Shown here: positions 63,844 to 64,000 of the stretch, one piece after another
Position numbering within the stretch: the first letter of the stretch is position 1
Layout: each line of letters opens with the position of its first letter
From: Thermoanaerobacter wiegelii Rt8.B1
Lineage (GTDB): Bacteria; Bacillota; Thermoanaerobacteria; Thermoanaerobacterales; Thermoanaerobacteraceae
Length of the DNA stretch: 64,000 bases
Direction of reading: 5' to 3'
NCBI RefSeq assembly: GCF_000147695.2
Contig: NC_015958.1
Location: 846,501 to 910,500 of the forward strand
The notes under the pieces: model-generated
Databases searched by the model: none
What the model was told of the DNA's origin: nothing
The model's input: the letters and a program-made list of their open reading frames with translations, nothing else
Made by a program: the position numbers and the translations under genes

Positions 63844-64000
63844 GTGAATTTTTTAGAGAGGTTATATGGGATATTTTTTCAGCCGGTAGAAACTATAAAA
63901 GAGATTGTAAGGGAAAAACCGATTTGGCAAGCTGTTGTTGTCATTATAGTTACAGGACTATTGACTGTGACAAGCAATTATAGGTTTACAATGGTTGGTA
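63844..64000 (+). CDS. Yip1-domain membrane protein, N-terminal part (cut by window edge)
   Basis: GTG 63844 follows GGGAGGTTATAGAA. The visible 52 codons read NFLERLYGIFFQPVETIKEI, a common opening of bacterial YIP1-family membrane proteins, followed by the start of the first helix AVVVIIVTGLLT. The gene continues beyond the window. Confidence 0.7.
   Translation, partial: MNFLERLYGIFFQPVETIKEIVREKPIWQAVVVIIVTGLLTVTSNYRFTMVG

Overview
The window looks like a chromosomal segment of a thermophilic, low-GC, anaerobic Firmicute, most likely of the Thermoanaerobacter/Caldanaerobacter group. The evidence is the AT-rich coding sequence with GGAGG-type ribosome binding sites and GTG/TTG starts, a complete lysine-fermentation operon, LoaP, Amj, RtcB, a DHA2-type exporter and many IS/toxin-antitoxin remnants. 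I see no rRNA, tRNA or CRISPR array.

Bases 1-18,600 are a decayed accessory region. They hold the end of a SNF2-type helicase, a broken HTH-like gene, two unassigned membrane proteins (one with a cryptic lysozyme-like domain), a dead IS110-family transposase behind an apparently intact structured RNA, a ruined McrB-like gene, NERD and Rpn nucleases, a DDE-transposase/AAA-ATPase transposon with a frameshift in the transposase, an ATPase remnant, a Uma2 nuclease, and the lemA-htpX operon, in which htpX is frameshifted. A noncoding repeat of about 180 bp occurs upstream of Uma2 and again upstream of lemA, where a sliver of a second Uma2 gene survives.

Bases 18,600-34,700 hold a D-amino-acid PLP enzyme, RtcB RNA ligase, three small toxin/antitoxin loci (PIN pair, orphan MNT, HicBA), and a four-gene Wadjet (JetABCD) anti-plasmid system followed directly by MntA-HepT and a beta-CASP nuclease. 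JetD and HepT each carry a one-base frame break in an A-run; in JetD it sits exactly on a classical A-AAA-AAG slippery heptamer.

Bases 34,700-47,100 are metabolic. PdxST (PLP synthesis) is followed by a lysine riboswitch and the operon kal-kce-kdd-kamA-kamB-kamC-kamD-kamE for lysine fermentation to butyrate and acetate, facing a convergent amino-acid permease. Two aminomutases of this operon need PLP, which pdxST supplies. The riboswitch P1 3' strand is the same sequence as the 5' arm of the terminator, so lysine binding should prevent termination. That predicts an ON switch suited to a catabolic operon.

Bases 47,200-53,400 are the start of an exopolysaccharide locus: LoaP antiterminator, sugar-phosphate mutase, GalU, Wzz-like protein, tyrosine kinase, PHP phosphatase, and a facing LCP ligase. 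Bases 53,500-64,000 are housekeeping and membrane genes: a YkvI-like transporter with a frameshift, a DUF2225 protein, a Ca2+ P-type ATPase, Ndk, an MFS exporter, Amj flippase, a YkuK-like protein, an FAD oxidoreductase, a PAP2 phosphatase and the start of a Yip1-domain gene.

Five genes (transposase, htpX, jetD, hepT, ykvI-like) share the same defect: one base too few in or beside a homopolymer. This may reflect sequencing error, real slippage or recoding, and it matters for every call of pseudogene here.
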